From: Serinus canaria
Taxonomy: Eukaryota; Chordata; Aves; Passeriformes; Fringillidae
DNA: 64,000 nt
Reading direction: 5' to 3'
Assembly: GCF_022539315.1 (NCBI RefSeq)
Contig: NC_066321.1
Coordinates: forward strand, 7,258,824 to 7,322,823
This document shows, one piece after another, positions 1 through 13,900 of this stretch (its first letter is position 1; every line of letters starts with the position of its first letter). The notes under the pieces are model-generated. The model saw only the letters and a list, made by a program, of their open reading frames with translations, was not told the origin of the DNA and did not search any database. The position numbers were made by a program, and so were the translations under genes.

Positions 1-2272
1 CCTGCTCCAAATCATTCCATCTAAATAAATAGATGAAAGCACTTCTCTGCTTGCAGTGCATTTTACAAATTGGCAAGCAACATGAGGAGAAAGTGGGCAC
101 AGTGAGAATAAATGATTTCTCCAAGATTCAGAAAAGCTGTGCAACACCTGAGCCTCCTCACCAGTACACTGGATTCCTGCAAACTTCCTCACATGACCTG
201 CAGCACCCAGACTGCTGAACAAGAAATGCACTTCCACAGGTCTTCACTGGCTGCTCTGGTGCTTTTAACTGATGTTAATTCATGGTAATTAAAGCACGAG
301 TGCAGCACCAAAACACAGTCATATCTGGAACTGTTGAACAATGCACCACCTGCTGTCTGATCTCCCTGGTAAATTAAAGAAATTAAAGCTGTTCAAAGCC
401 TTCACTCAATTGCAATGCTGTCTGAAGTAAACCAAAAGCACCAGGAGCTCTGTGCTTTGCTGTGATTAGGTGGAAGAGACTGCCTGGCAAGGAAGTGAAA
501 GCGTTAATGTTCTACTCTTGGAGTAAGGGAAGAAATGCCCTTCTCTGTCCCTTAACACTGCAGGAGGTGTTAGCAGGCCAAGGAGAGGCCACCAGTCCTG
601 GCCTCAAATGGAGAGCAGCTGATTAGACAGGCTGGAAAATGCAGGGAAATCTGAAATGAGAGGGTCCTTTTTGCATCCTTTGGGCATGAGGCACCAAAGG
701 AAATGAGTTTATTTATATCCCAGGCCTGACAAAGGAGCTGTACGACCAAAACGAACACATACACTAAGCCCAGGTCCCAATAATCACAAATCAACTGTAC
801 TGAACTCATATCCAGAAATATCTGCCTGACTTCCCTCTGTCTGAAGCACAGTGGCACCAAAGCACAACATTTGGTTCAGCAACTCTCAGTCTTGGGGCAC
901 AACCCCCAGCACACTGAATCAAATCCCACTCTTCTCTATGTAACTTCTAAGCTGCCACCTGGTCCAGACAGATGTTAATGGCTGCAAAATACAATTCAAG
1001 CTTCTATTTGAGAGCATACTCAGTTCCTTATGCCATATTTTAAATGAAACTCTTCTGTGCAGTGTGCTTTTCCAGCTCAACTTCTGACAGAGGTTCACAC
1101 TTTTGGATGCTGCTATGCTACTGCCCTGGAAAAAAAACTTGAGATTTCTTTCTCTGAATGAAGCTCATTGCTGAAAGTGACAAGACAGAGAGAATTTCTG
1201 CAAAACTGCATCTCACATCCTGAATTTTCCATGATTTTTTAAAAATCTGCAAGGTCGATAATCTATGGAAATGATTGTCACATGCAGGTACCAAAGCACT
1301 GCAGTTCAGAGCTCATGCTTTTTTTTTCTCTACCAAACCAACAGAGAATCTTCTTAAAAAATGTTGATGGTTTAATCCCAGCCTCCTGAAAAAAATCTCT
1401 TTATAGAAATACTAAGCCTTATCATTGAAAAAAAAAAAAAAGCAAAAATTATCTCCTTGCTTGCTTCTTGTGCTTGCCCTGCTGTCAGGACTTGCACTCA
1501 CGTGCCCAGCTGAGATATTACAGAATAATTTTGCCTCTTTTCAGAACTGAGCTGATGAGGTTTAGCCTGGAGTAAACCAATGACACCTTTTTGACCCAAT
1601 TCTAAGGAGTCCTAGCAGCACATCACCACAGCAAGGGCACTCCTGTCACCCTGCTCCTTCTCATTCACAATACATATAATTCAAAATATCCAACTTCTCA
1701 TTTTAAGGATCTTGTGTTTTACCATTATATGGTTCATTCCCTTGAAGAAACATCAACAAATTCCGTTTTAAATAGCTTGTAAGAAAAAAGGCTGTTGCTG
1801 TGATCTGGGCTACAATAGGTAGCAAAAATCACCTCTGGATTCAGCAGGAAAATTATTATTATACAGTAATTTATACATCTGGAAGATGCCACACATAGGT
1901 TTCTAAGTAAAATGTGTAAATTCTGACAGAGATGAAATCTGGCTAGAATGCAGGGCTTCAGTTCTTGCTCTCAGCAAAAACATCAGGTAAATTTGGCTCC
2001 AGGATATTCTGTCACCACCAGCTCAGTGTTGACTCATGGAGGATTGCATTTTTTCTTCAGTGCATTTTAGCTGTCATTGAAATGCAGAGGCAAATATTAA
2101 CAGTGTAATGGGACTGTTTGGCAATTTAGCACTGTATTGATAAATGCAAGTCAAGCAAGGAAAATATAAAACAAACAAACGTGCAAGGGAGTTGATCTAA
2201 ATTTAGAGCACACACTTTACCTCAGAGTTAAGGTTTGTTTCTTGCAGTGCTTATTTCTGATGGCCCTGCACA

Positions 2273-2292
2273 GTGTGTGTGTGTGTGTGTGT
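2273..2292. repeat. (GT)10 microsatellite
   Basis: Ten perfect GT units in intergenic DNA. Such tracts are usually length-polymorphic. Confidence 0.95.
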
Positions 2293-3682
2293 CTCAGCAT
2301 TTGCTTTGGCCATGCACTGATGCTCACTTTATCAGTGTAATCTCCTTTATTCCAGATATGCTCCTGGTAAACAATGGCATGGGAAGTGGCTGTTCACTGT
2401 CCTACAGATCTAAATCCCAAAACTGAACAGGGAAAATAGGAAATGGGATCCCAAACTGTTTCTTTCACCTGGGTTTATGTGGTCCTACATTCTCTGCAAG
2501 TGGTTGTTTAAGCACAACAGGACAAACCTATGATCAATAAATTGTTATGACTTCACACACCAGGTAAGTAAAGCTCCTCTGTTTGGGAAAAATACAAAAA
2601 CTTCTTTGTCTGTAGCAAACTGAGTGCTTTTTTATAAATTTCAAATCATGAATTATATCAAGTTAACATGAAAATATTTTAGTTAAGCTTTTTTTTCTCT
2701 TTGCTCTCTGAATCTCTAATTCTCTCCCCCTCATCCCCACCCCTGTTGACAATAGTTTCTCTCTTTGTTCTGTACCCTGCTATTCCTACTAAGAAAACAT
2801 ATGCTTTGAACAGCTGGAAATGCCAACCTGCTGCCACAAGGCCTGTTGTGACACCTGACACTGTCACCCCAGGACTGCCTGTTGGCACTGAAGATCTTCC
2901 TCACTGGAACCAAGACCTGATTGATGCCATCCTGAAGAAAATGTGCAAAATATTCCTGTTGCCCTGGGAGTCTCTCTTTTCTCTGTTGACAGAAAGGGCT
3001 CCCAGCACAAACACAGCGTGGAGACAGCATGTAAAAATCTTTGTGAATGCATCAGCTGACATATCCCACACATTCTGTGAATGTTACTTTGATTGCCCAA
3101 CTGTTGGGTGACTTCTTTTTGTTATTGTAGCTCCCAGTCTTAACTTCTCTTTGATTTAAGAGCCATCAGGAAGAATCACTGCAGGCAGGACCCAGCTAGC
3201 AATACAGACTGCTCAAGAGTCATTAGTGTTACAGGACATCCATTCAGATGAGTAAAGGACTTGGGTCTGGGTCAAAGGGAATCACTCTTCCAGAGTGGAC
3301 TTGCCTGGTTTCCTCCTAAATAAACATTTGATAAGGAATGGAAATTATGTGGAGATACTGTCCACAGTCCACCGATAGTCTCTCCAGATGTTACCCAGGA
3401 AGAAGGCACTGGAATTTTAAAAATATAAAGTTTCAACTCAGACTTGTGTATTATCTACAGGAAGGAAAGGCTTTCTAGGGCAAAAAAAAAGCAACCTGGA
3501 ACTGTCAAACACCAACCAAAATCCTAAAGGGATGATAAGTCAGGAAGATCTTCTAGAAAATGTTTTGTAAGTGAGTGCTAGCAAGATTGGAGTTGGTCTT
3601 GGGTTTTGTCTGCATGTCTACATAAGCAAAGTTTAAAAATGCATTTGCAAACTCTGTGTGAGACTTGCATGGAGCTCTGCAT

Positions 3683-3738
3683 GTGGATGACTGACTCAGG
3701 GAGTCTGCAGGTGAATGACTGACTCAGGGACTCTGCAG
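3683..3738. repeat. 28-bp tandem duplication carrying two AP-1 sites
   Basis: Two adjacent 28-nt copies (3683-3710 and 3711-3738) differ at two positions. Each contains a perfect TGACTCA (3692-3698 and 3720-3726), the AP-1 consensus, within CTGACTCAG, which resembles half of a MAF/NF-E2 element. Confidence 0.9.
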
Positions 3739-5956
3739 CTCCACTGCCCCTCTGAAGGCTGCACAGGACTTTCAACAGACCCCGCTCCTGTTCTCAGCAC
3801 TCATCTCCAAGATGAATTTTTGGTAGAGGACCTGCACCCAAGATCACCCTTAGAGAGACAGAGCTGAAGGGCACCTTCCCCAGAGGGAACCTGGAGTGGG
3901 CAGGAGAGTGCAGGTTCATGAGCATCCTGCTCTCCTGCATGGGGTGTACGTACACAGTTTGGCAAAAGAAAGGAAATGAGGGAGCAAACCAAGAGGCAGG
4001 TCTGAGGATTGGTGAGTGCCAGAGGATAATTGTTCTCTTATTTAGATCAAGCTCCACAGCCTTGCAGTGAGAAACTGCTGCCTGCTGAGGTTTCTCTCTC
4101 CTCTTTTGGCCCTGAATTGACAAAGTCTCCTACTACCAACACTGAGGTCAAGCCTGACTGCAGGGCTTGTAGGAAGCCCCAGACTGCTCTGGAAGTTATG
4201 TAGTGCTACCATAAAAATAAATGTCACTCTGAAATCCAAGTGCTTTACATCTTTAACTCCTCTGTGTGGGGAATTCAGTGAGAAGGAGCTGAGGAACCAC
4301 TAAATGTGATCAAAAGAGCCATTTTGCACTGTTAAGTGAAAATACAAGCTCTTTTATTTGCTCCCTTTGTTACTGGCACAGATAATTTGCCTCCCACTCT
4401 GAAACATTTTAGAATAGAGTATCACACCCATTGTCTGTGCTGTGTAAAGCACCATTGTTTCATTCCCTCTGTGATTGCAGTATCACTTGGGGAGATGCTG
4501 TTTCCAAGGCATTGCAGCTCTTACCTGGAAGCTGTGAGAAATGACAGACCCAGCTTCTCAAACTGAGGGTGTCACATCCTTCCCAGGGATGTGTCCCTGA
4601 GAACTGCTCCTCTTTGCTCCGTGTGAAAAAGAAGGAAGAACCTCCCATGAGCAGGGGGATTTCCTTCTCCCTGAACAGGTGGCTGTAAAGCCCTTCCCCC
4701 TCTTATCCAGACTGATAATTCCTGACTATTCTAACCTTCCAAAATATTTTCAAGTAGTCCAACCCTTGGGAAACAAATTATTACAGATTTCTACAGTATG
4801 CAAGCTCCAGCATCCAGTCATTGCTCTTTTTTTCATTCATATGCTTTATGTTACAAATTGCTTAATAATTGTTTTTGACAGGTTAAACTGGTAGTGAGTA
4901 TAAAAGAAAATAATCCCAAGACAGTAAGCTGAACATTTCAGTTCTCTAACACATTACACTACTGAAAAGCCTTAAGGAGCAAACAAGATGGGAATCTCAC
5001 AGACCAGGGTTAGATATAACACAGGTTAAAAATGAACATTATTCCCTAACCTTATAGCACCCACAGGAACCCAAACCTCTTGTGTAGAATTTTAGATTTA
5101 CAACATTAATAGAATAACTGCATTAGAATGCCACGATTTGTGTTACTACTCCATGGAAACATTTTAATTCCTTTTTATCTCCTATGAGATCCTTCCCATA
5201 AGGATTTCCCTAAATTATACCTTCTGTCCTTCAGTGTTGTGGATTAATAATGCTTTGCTAATGAGGATTAAATAGCTCAAGAACTCTGTGATGTGTGCAA
5301 ACAGCAACACTCTAAGGCAAGATTTGTATTCAGAACCAAGAACTTCGTTCAATTTTCAAAAACCTGGAATTATGCTGCAGAACTTCTTTAGGCAAAATTT
5401 CATTGCCTTCAATAAGAACTGTGCTTTTTCCCTCTTAGGCTCATTACACTGAAGACCAGAAGGGAACAGGCTGGTTGGGTCCCATGACAATCCCCCAGTC
5501 CCCCCACAGTGAGCACATTAGCTTCTGTTTGGCTGAGATATCTGTACTCTTCTTCACCCAGAGACCTTGAGAGAGGGAGGCATCATCATTTCTCTTTGTA
5601 GTTCCTTAAAATATGAGTACAGTTTCTTATTTGATTTCACTTGTTTGATTTCTGCCTGCAGACTCTGCCTCTTGTTGTGAAATTTAAGTCAAACAGCCCT
5701 TAAGAAGGGACTTACAATCTCTTCCAGTCACCCATGTACTGTCACCTGTGGGTGGTCTTCCAGATTATTTCTTCCTTATATCAAAATATCTGGCCCTGGT
5801 CATGTTTGTTTGCTTTCTACCTGGAATTCAGCTTTTTACACCTCCCAGGTCAGGGTTTCCCATGAAAGGCATTAGTGCCTTTAGCCCCACCAGGGTGGGA
5901 CACCTGGGAGATACCTTCCCAATCCTATCAGATATTTCTCAGCTAACACTTCATTC

Positions 5957-5976
5957 TTCCTCCTCCTCCTCCTCCT
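5957..5976. repeat. (TCC)n short tandem repeat
   Basis: Pyrimidine-only run of about six TCC units. No other role is visible. Confidence 0.9.
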
Positions 5977-8900
5977 TTCTGCTACAGAATCACCTTGGCA
6001 AATGGCATTGAGTTTCAGTTCATCTCCTGAAACATCTTTCAAGCTGCTGATTTCCAGGGAATTTTCCTTTCTGCAGAAGCATCCCTTACAGGTTTTCTTT
6101 TGGTTGCATTTTGTGCACGGGCTCAGATTTATCGACTAAACTGCAGAGCAAACTGGGATACCCTGCCCTCATGCTGACCACTGCCCCAGGCTTTCATCCA
6201 TGTACTTGCAGCTGGATCAGTGATGAAAATGTTCAGTAGTTTCAGATGCTGTTTGAGCTGTCTGAAATAGATCCAGGTTTTCCCATTTCCCAGAGGGGGT
6301 GCCCAGCTCCAGCCCATGATTAGCCCGAGCTCATCAGTCGATCTGCTGCACTTTGTTTAATGCTCCCCCAGCCAACCTCCCTGGAGCAATTTAAGAGTTC
6401 TGGAATAATTGCCAGTGATATCTCAGTTTTGAGATCTGCTAGCTCATTTTCAATGCATGGTTCACTGAAGCTGCAGAATGCAAAATCTTTCAACAGAACA
6501 TAAGAAAAATATTATCAATATCTATACAACAGCCATTATCAAGACATTTGTAATCTCATTCAAAATCAGACTTCCTTCATAAGCTATATTTTTCAGAAAA
6601 ACTGTGCTGATTAACACTTATTTTATTTTTGTCCTCTGAATCTCTATCATTTAAATCCCTGATTAACTTTTCCATTATTTTGCCAACTCAAGGATGAGTT
6701 TCTTACCCATGTCAAGTTTTTTAAATCTTTTGAAAAAGCTACTACATTAGCTATTTTACCCCACATTTCCTCATTTTAAAAGACCATCACAAGGCCAGAG
6801 ATGCCCTTTAAAAAAAATCCTCTTTTCAGTTTTGTAGAGTGCAAGACAAATCTGCTGCTTTGGTTAAGTGTTCCTGCTGTGATATCAACCAAGAAACTTC
6901 ATTGAACATTTCTGAATCACTACAGACAATTTTGCATCTTCACCTGGAAACAGCCTAACACTTGAGTGGGGTCTGAAGGATTAGGCTGTGATTTGACTGG
7001 AATATTCCATTGCATCACATGGCTGTATTTAATTTCTAAGCTCTGCTGAAAAGTAAATTTACTACGCTCTGCCTGCATAGTAAATGGCTGGATACCCCAA
7101 TCCTACTGCAATCAACTGCAATAGTTCTTCAACAGGTTTGGGTTCAACCCAAACTGAATTATGAATGAAAAAAGCTGCTGAGGTGAGCTTTCCAGCTCCC
7201 CCACATCTCCTTACTATTCCTGACCTATCAGTAGGGAGCCAGCGTCTGGAAAAGATGAATCACTTCCATTTGCAATTTGAGCAAACTGGTATCTTAGCTG
7301 TGCTGAAGGCTTTTTGGGACTTGGGCAGGTCTGAATCTGTTTTACTGGGGTTTGGTAGGAATGCAAAGAGAGAAAAGCAGGCTGCAGATGCCAGATTTCT
7401 ACTTTGAGTTACTAAAGTCCTCCTAGTTCAGCAACATCTGTATAAATAGACACACACTGAGGCACAAGGGGGTAACCTGCTACCCAAACACTGCAGCGAC
7501 TCTGGGTGGAAGGATTCTTCTTTGAGCTTTGTTGTCCCGGCTTATGCTGCTCATAAAGACAATTGTTTGCTTTTTCAGCAATAAAGAATTAGGACTTTCA
7601 TGTTCTGCTGAAATAAGCCTGCAGTCTTTATGCTGCAATGCCAGAGCTCTTCATCAGAAGCACAGACTTAGCAAATCACACAATACATGTGTTATCAGTC
7701 TTACCTTATCAGAAAAGTTAACATGAGCACACTGCTAGGGAAAATCTGGCTGGTTTTAGTGGTACATGGGCTTTGTTTTCAGCACCAGTTCTGATCCTGA
7801 AGTGTTCTGTAATGCCCAAAAGGATGGCATGTAAGTGTCTAATTTATGATAAAGAAGTGTCAGTATAAATTCTGAAGCCAAAATTGCAAAGCTGGATTTC
7901 TTGTCTGACAGTAGATTTCCAAACAATCTTTGTACTGTGGTCATGTTTCAGTGCTGAGCTGTACAATTTATCCTAGGGATATCATTGCACACTCTCAGAT
8001 TACTGTGAACTTCAGACATTGGTATAAACATTTTATTAAGTTGTTCTAATGCATTGCTGCATTAGACCTTCTTGCTTTTAAGGCCACATTGTCACATCTT
8101 CAACTGCTGTGAAAGTTGATTCCACCTTTGGCAGCCTCAGCAACTTTTGAGATCCACCCTGTTCCCCAGGCTCCAGTCCCAGCCTGGGCTCTCCTGCCCC
8201 ACAGGCAGGACTGGGGTGCCTTGGTAACAAGGGGTTAAACCAAAATCACTGCATCTGGTGCTGCTTAGCACAGGGCAGTAACAGGCATAGGTTTAGGTCT
8301 GGCTTATAGTGGGTTACTTTCTTAAATAAGGTACCTTACCTAAGTGGTGACTGAGCCTCAGCCTTGTAGAGGGCTGAAAAAGTGGCAGAGCCATCACTGA
8401 GCTCTTTCTTCCAGCTCCATGAGTGATCCTGGCCATTCCACAGCACTCAGCTTCTTCTCAGATTAAAGCAGAAGGAGAAAGGAAGAGCTGGCACTGTCCT
8501 CTAGGGACATTTGGCTTCTAATGTTAATGCTGACAATTTTAATTACACTTATCTTTTTTATTCCTCTCTCCCACACTGCAGAAACTGTAGCCAGCTCGGT
8601 GGAGAAGCAGAAGCAGACTGGGAGCAGCAGACACCTGCTTTTCCTAGAGGTGATAAAGAATATTATTTACCTATTGAACACTAATATGACCTTAAGTTAG
8701 AATATGCAGATTCAATCTAATACCCAGCTAGGAAAATGCACACTGTCTGTGCTTGGGATTGGATCCACAGGGCCACAGAGAGTTTAACAAATGGCTTTTC
8801 CCACATTTTGGTGTGGATTTATCAGTGGTCAGCTCCATACACTTTTGCTGAAGCTACTGTTCATTGCAGATAGCTCTTGCATTTCATCTCTGGAAAAAAA

Positions 8901-9647
8901 AATCTTGCTTTTTGTACCTCTATGAAGTATTATTTAAAGTCAAAGACTTATGGTTACCTGGCAACCTATAAATGACACCTTTGGAAAAGGAACCTGGAAG
9001 AAGGGATCTATTGAATATCAGTCATCTTTCTACATTGTAAATGAAGCTCTCTCACAAAAGATCTCAAGTGCAAATGGGTCTTTCCACTCTGGGACTAGTT
9101 TAAAGTTAGAATTGTTAGCAAAATACAAAAAATATAAATATGTTTCTATGAATAAACAAGGATGGTAAAACCTCTTCCCTGTCCTGACCTTTTTACTCTC
9201 CTAACCTGGTCTGTAACTTCACCTGAGCTGAAAAAAGGTTCATCCCTTTTTCCAGGTGCAAGAGATTAATTATTAATTAATTAATATAACCATAAGAACA
9301 GTCATAGAACTATGCCTGCATAGCTGGTGCAGCCAGGGCATTGCAATTTTCTCAATTTCAGGCTTCAAGCCTGCACAGAAAGGCTGCCCCTGCCCATCCC
9401 ATCAGGACCTCAGGGTGTCCAGTTAACAATACCTTGAGAAAACCTTTTCTCTTCCATTGCCACTGTAATTCCACAGCATAACCTGGCTCTAGATGTGAGC
9501 TAGAGTTCATGACAAGAGTTAGAGAAATGGATGGACACTGAAGGGTGCAATGCCAATTCCAGAGCTTTTTGAACCCCATGGAGAGCCCAGGCACCCTCGT
9601 GCCTCTCCTTGCTGAGCACAGGAGGAGCTCAGGCTGTTCTCTGCAGA

Positions 9648-9665
9648 TGCAGCAGCAGCAGCAGC
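9648..9665. repeat. (CAG)n short tandem repeat
   Basis: About five to six CAG units inside short open frames that look non-coding. The surrounding frames show no conserved protein features. Confidence 0.85.
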
Positions 9666-10647
9666 ACTCTCCCAAGCAGCTGAACACATCCAGCACACAG
9701 ATGTCTGGTTTGGTATTAATATCATTTCAGATGTACATTAGAGGGGCAGATGTACAATCTGGGACTACATCCAAATTGTCATTTAAAGCAGTAAGATAAT
9801 CAGTAAGAATTTCTTCCCTTTTATTGTTGCTCATTCTTCCTCCTGCTAGCAGGAAGCAAGGAAAACAAAGAACATTTAAAACAGCAAACTTTTAAAAAAT
9901 TACAAAACAACAAAACAGAAAAAATCTAAACAAAAAACCGGACTGAAGCATTACAGTGGATACAGTTCCATGGCACATTATCCAAGACTTGATTATCTTT
10001 GGAAGTGCCATGGCCTTTGAAGTAAGCAAACATTTAAACCTGCCTCGTGATAAAATGGCCTTATTTAACTGAGGTTCAGACCCCACTTTACAGCTGGAGC
10101 CTATGAAGAGAAAGGTCTTCATTTGTGTTTAAACGTTCCTTTTCCCAGTTCCTATCAAGAGCTACACCTCATCTCCCACAGAGGTGTCTGTCCTCTGCCC
10201 TCTGGGCTGAGAGTGCTGTGGGAAGGCAGATGTCAGACAGGACATGGTGTTTGTACAGTTATTGCCCACTCATGCAAGTAGTGAAGCAGAAATGATAAAA
10301 GTTCACTTCCCTGGGAAAATTCAGAGTAGATGGGATGCCAATGATCCTGCATTGTTCCCAAATGCACACTCGTATGAAAAGAGCTGTAAGACTCTCAGAG
10401 AATTTTTCACATGTTCTTTGTGAATTTCATAGATCACCAGGAATAACTGTAGGAAATAATCTGGAAGAGGGGAAAATCCCTGACTGGCTTAATCCAGCCT
10501 GAAACAATATTTTCAGATTGTCTTGGATACAGAATAGTTATTAAAAAATGGAGTTTCTTCCTGCTGCTTCACTTTTACTATACAAACAAGAACAATAAAA
10601 GGCTTTGCAATGCTGCAATCAACATTTATTCTTCCTGCCCTTGTTCT

Positions 10648-10839
10648 TTGAGGCCAGAAGCTGCTGTGCTGGAAGATGCTAACAAGAAAGAGGGTTATTG
10701 TGAGGTTTGTTATCTACATTATAGCAATGGCAAGTTCATCAGCACAGACAGGAAAAGGATCTGCCAGAGCCACTGTTTGTTACACAGTACTTTCATCCCT
10801 GGAGAGGCGGGAGAAATACAGAATCTTGTGGCAGAATAA
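10648..10839 (+). pseudogene. DBF4-type zinc-finger-like fragment, probably decayed
   Basis: An open stretch encodes NKKEGYCEVCYLHYSN followed by GKFISTDRKR. The spacing K-K-x-G-Y-C-x2-C-x3-Y is the start of the DBF4/ZDBF2-type zinc finger. The two histidines expected later are Phe (codon TTC) and Lys (AAA) here, so the metal site would be broken. About 60 nt on, CTGGAGAGG and a CAGAATCTTGTGGCAG stretch loosely resemble the MER-F-LQDVLQ segment that follows the finger in ZDBF2 as remembered, but only with a 1-nt shift. There is no start codon and no splice support. It could be a decayed retrocopy, an old exon or chance. Confidence 0.35.
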
Positions 10840-10939
10840 TGACAATAATATCAGACTCTCTTTTTTCATCCCCCAAAAACCCAAGCTCCAAACCCAAAGC
10901 TGTTTTTTCCATAGAAATGTCACAGCCTAGAAACATCAT

Positions 10940-13900
10940 AAAGCCCTTTTGATGGCTGAGAGCTGTGATACTGAATTCATGAGAGCCACAGAGTGCTGGC
11001 CTGGGCTCCATTGTTGGTGAAATGGTGGGAAACAATCAGATCACTGCTGACAACTTAAAAGCTCAGCAGGAGGAATAAGAAAGTACAACAGGATTTCACA
11101 AATCACTAGGTTCCTAGTGATAAAAATGTTTTACTTACTTGTAGAAGTGGAAATAAAATTTTCCTAATCCCGAGGCACAGGCTGTGTTGTAGGTGGGTGC
11201 ATTTGTCAGATCCAGCAGACATAAAACACTCAAGGAAGAAAAATAATCAGATTGGAAACAGCTGCAGATTACAGAAGTAATAAGATGAAAGTCTACCAAG
11301 TATCATTGAGCCTTTAGAATGTGCAGATGGGTGTAAAAACCCTGAACCCTGTCCTAGTCTGCATTATTTAATGTTACACTCCTAAACCCAAAGACCTTTT
11401 GGAAGATTCTTGCAGCTGAAATCAGACTCCAGTTAATTTTAGCAGGTATCCCATACAGTATAATTATTCATCTGGAAAATGGAGGGGGGAGGGAGTGAGG
11501 AAAAATTTTCTATTATGATTATTTTAATTTTCCTAAGACAAAAAAGAGCACGAGCACATTAAACAAACATATATCAAATAACATCAGGTACACTTCTTCA
11601 GAGATTCCAATAAAAACATCTAACAGAATGCAGCTGAATGCCTACAGTATAGTATCTGCACCATGCAGTGCAATAATTATGCACAATTAAAGCCTACTGT
11701 GCAATTTTGTTGCCATAAAAGCTCTCTGACTCACACCAATTGAAAGATCTGAAACGACCTACTACAGAATCACTTCCCACAATTAAATGCCAATTCACAA
11801 TTTCATGTTTATGGCCAAAATACATTTTCCAGTTCAGTCTGATCTTTTCACAGTTGTAGTGTTTAAAGCTCAGGCTCTGAAAAAGTGAACAAGAATTAGC
11901 ATTAAAATAGCTTGGAGAACACTTCCATGTTTCATTTCTAGGAAACACAACTCTCATACCCATCTTGGAGGCTCATAATAGGTACTGAATAATTAAGACC
12001 ATCATGAAATTTTGCAAAAAAAATCTTAGAAATATAGGAAAGCTGTGTTCACACTCTTTGAGAATGAATAGTGCAAGCTTATTATTTGTATGAAAGCCAC
12101 AGTGTGTAAGTACAGGTTTGTGTTTATTATTGGGTCTGACAATTCTTATGGCTCCTCTGCAGAATACATTACAAAGAGTAGGAAATTTAGGACTTCAAAG
12201 TCTTAAATTAAAGGTAAAAGCACTTCCAGGAGTCAGAAATTTCCACAGATCCCAAAACTTACTAAAAGGCCCTATGATGGGAGCTGGAAAGGGAGAAATC
12301 CCAGGAGAACATGTAAGAGGTATTTTAGCCTCTTTTAGTGGAGAGCATCTTAGATCTAAAAGTGATGTATAAAAAGAGACATAATAGATGCACTTATATT
12401 TATGGATGTCCAGCATTTCCCCAAAAGTGGTTTTTTTTTATCTCTGTCACCAAAAAAGGTGTTTTCCCACTGGCTTCAGTGAGGTCATAATTTCATCCTT
12501 CCCAAGAAGGTGTTTTCACCTTCCTTTCAATTGGGATGAGTGATAATCATAACTGGGTGAATAAAGCTTGACTCTGCATGCCAGACCAGCCTGCTGGTCT
12601 GGAAAATTCTATACAGCTGTTTGAGCAAGATGGACATTTACAGGCCATGGACCACAGCCAGGCAGCTCAATTAGTTGTATAATCTTCCTCTCAAGCAACT
12701 GCAGGCAAAGAAATTTTGCCAGACCTGGATTTGAAATAGCAGAACAGACGACCAGTAAAGGAAGCCATGAATAAAACTATCACACTAATTAAGAGTAAAT
12801 AATTATTGCAGTGGACATAAGTGATTCTTAAAAGGATGTTCTGCAGACAGAAGATTGCAGCAGGAATGCACTTACTTTGCAAAAGGATCAAGAGTAGTGA
12901 CTAGAACTCTCTTCAGGAAAATCAGCAATACTAAGGGTCAAGGACAGTCTGCCCTTCTGCTCTCTTGGCACAATTTGTTAAACCCCATCTAGAAACTTAT
13001 AACCAGCATATGGCCATGAAATCACTAACCCCAAGATCTGCACTTTAGTCACTATTAGTAATAACCTTAATATCATTCCACAACTAAACAATTTTGGGAA
13101 ATAACATTAAAAAACTCCATTCCAAGTACAGTGCAGAGAAGAGCTGAAGCAGTAACTAAGAGAGGAATGGAAAGACAAAATTTAAAACTCTGCAATGCTC
13201 TTAGGGTGATGGAAAACAAAGAAGTTCCATTAAATATAAAGAATTGGTTCATGTGGTCCAGATTGGCTCATGCAATCAGCAAGGAGCAAGACATTTCTGC
13301 TCCTGCTCTCATTTTTACTGTAACAAGCCTCAGGTGTATCTCTTTCTTCTAGTCACATACATTTCAATTTGCTATCAAAAATATCTACAGAAAAGTTACC
13401 AAATCAATTAAACAGAAAATAAGCACCCAAAGGACTGCATTTAGAGACAGTTGTTTACCCACTGTAGGGATTAACTGCAGATTATCCATTAAAATCAGAT
13501 TTTTTCACTGATGTAAATTAGCACAGCTCCATCCAAATAAATGGGGCCAAGCCTTTGACTGCCAGCTGATGATCCAGCCTGTAACAGTCTCACAAGGGGG
13601 ATTTTGTTCACCTGAACAGAGACTCCGTGGGATGCCTCGGAGCAAAACGTTGTCAGTCAGTGTTCACAGCAAGCCCAGTTTCACACCACACCTGCTGAGA
13701 TGTTTCAGCTCTCCTGAATTCTCCAAAAGGCTGCTTTGACTGCAAAGGAAGGAAAAAACCCTTCCAATCCAGCAGCAATTTAAGAAGGGGGAAAGGGACA
13801 CCCTTAATTTAAAGCCCATAAAGCACAAAGAAATCTCAGCTCAGTGGGACAGTGAACATGTGGGCGAGGGGTAATTCTTTAGATGTTTCTTCAGAGGGTT

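Larger units (their letters stand above)
1..10640. other. Intergenic DNA without a supportable gene
   Basis: Read on both strands. Open frames are short, lack family motifs or splice support, and are spread as expected by chance; the longest (2701-3111, 136 codons) shows no recognisable domain. Apart from the simple repeats and the 3.7-kb duplication listed separately, nothing structured was found. Distant enhancers could be present but cannot be seen from sequence alone. Confidence 0.6.

Noticed and set aside
2701..3111. 136-codon plus-strand frame
   Set aside because: No domain, no ATG at the start and no splice or promoter context; consistent with chance.
8158..8216. Overlapping CCAGTCC/GGACTGG inverted repeats
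   Set aside because: The pairs are only 7 bp and compete with each other in locally GC-rich DNA, so chance is likely.
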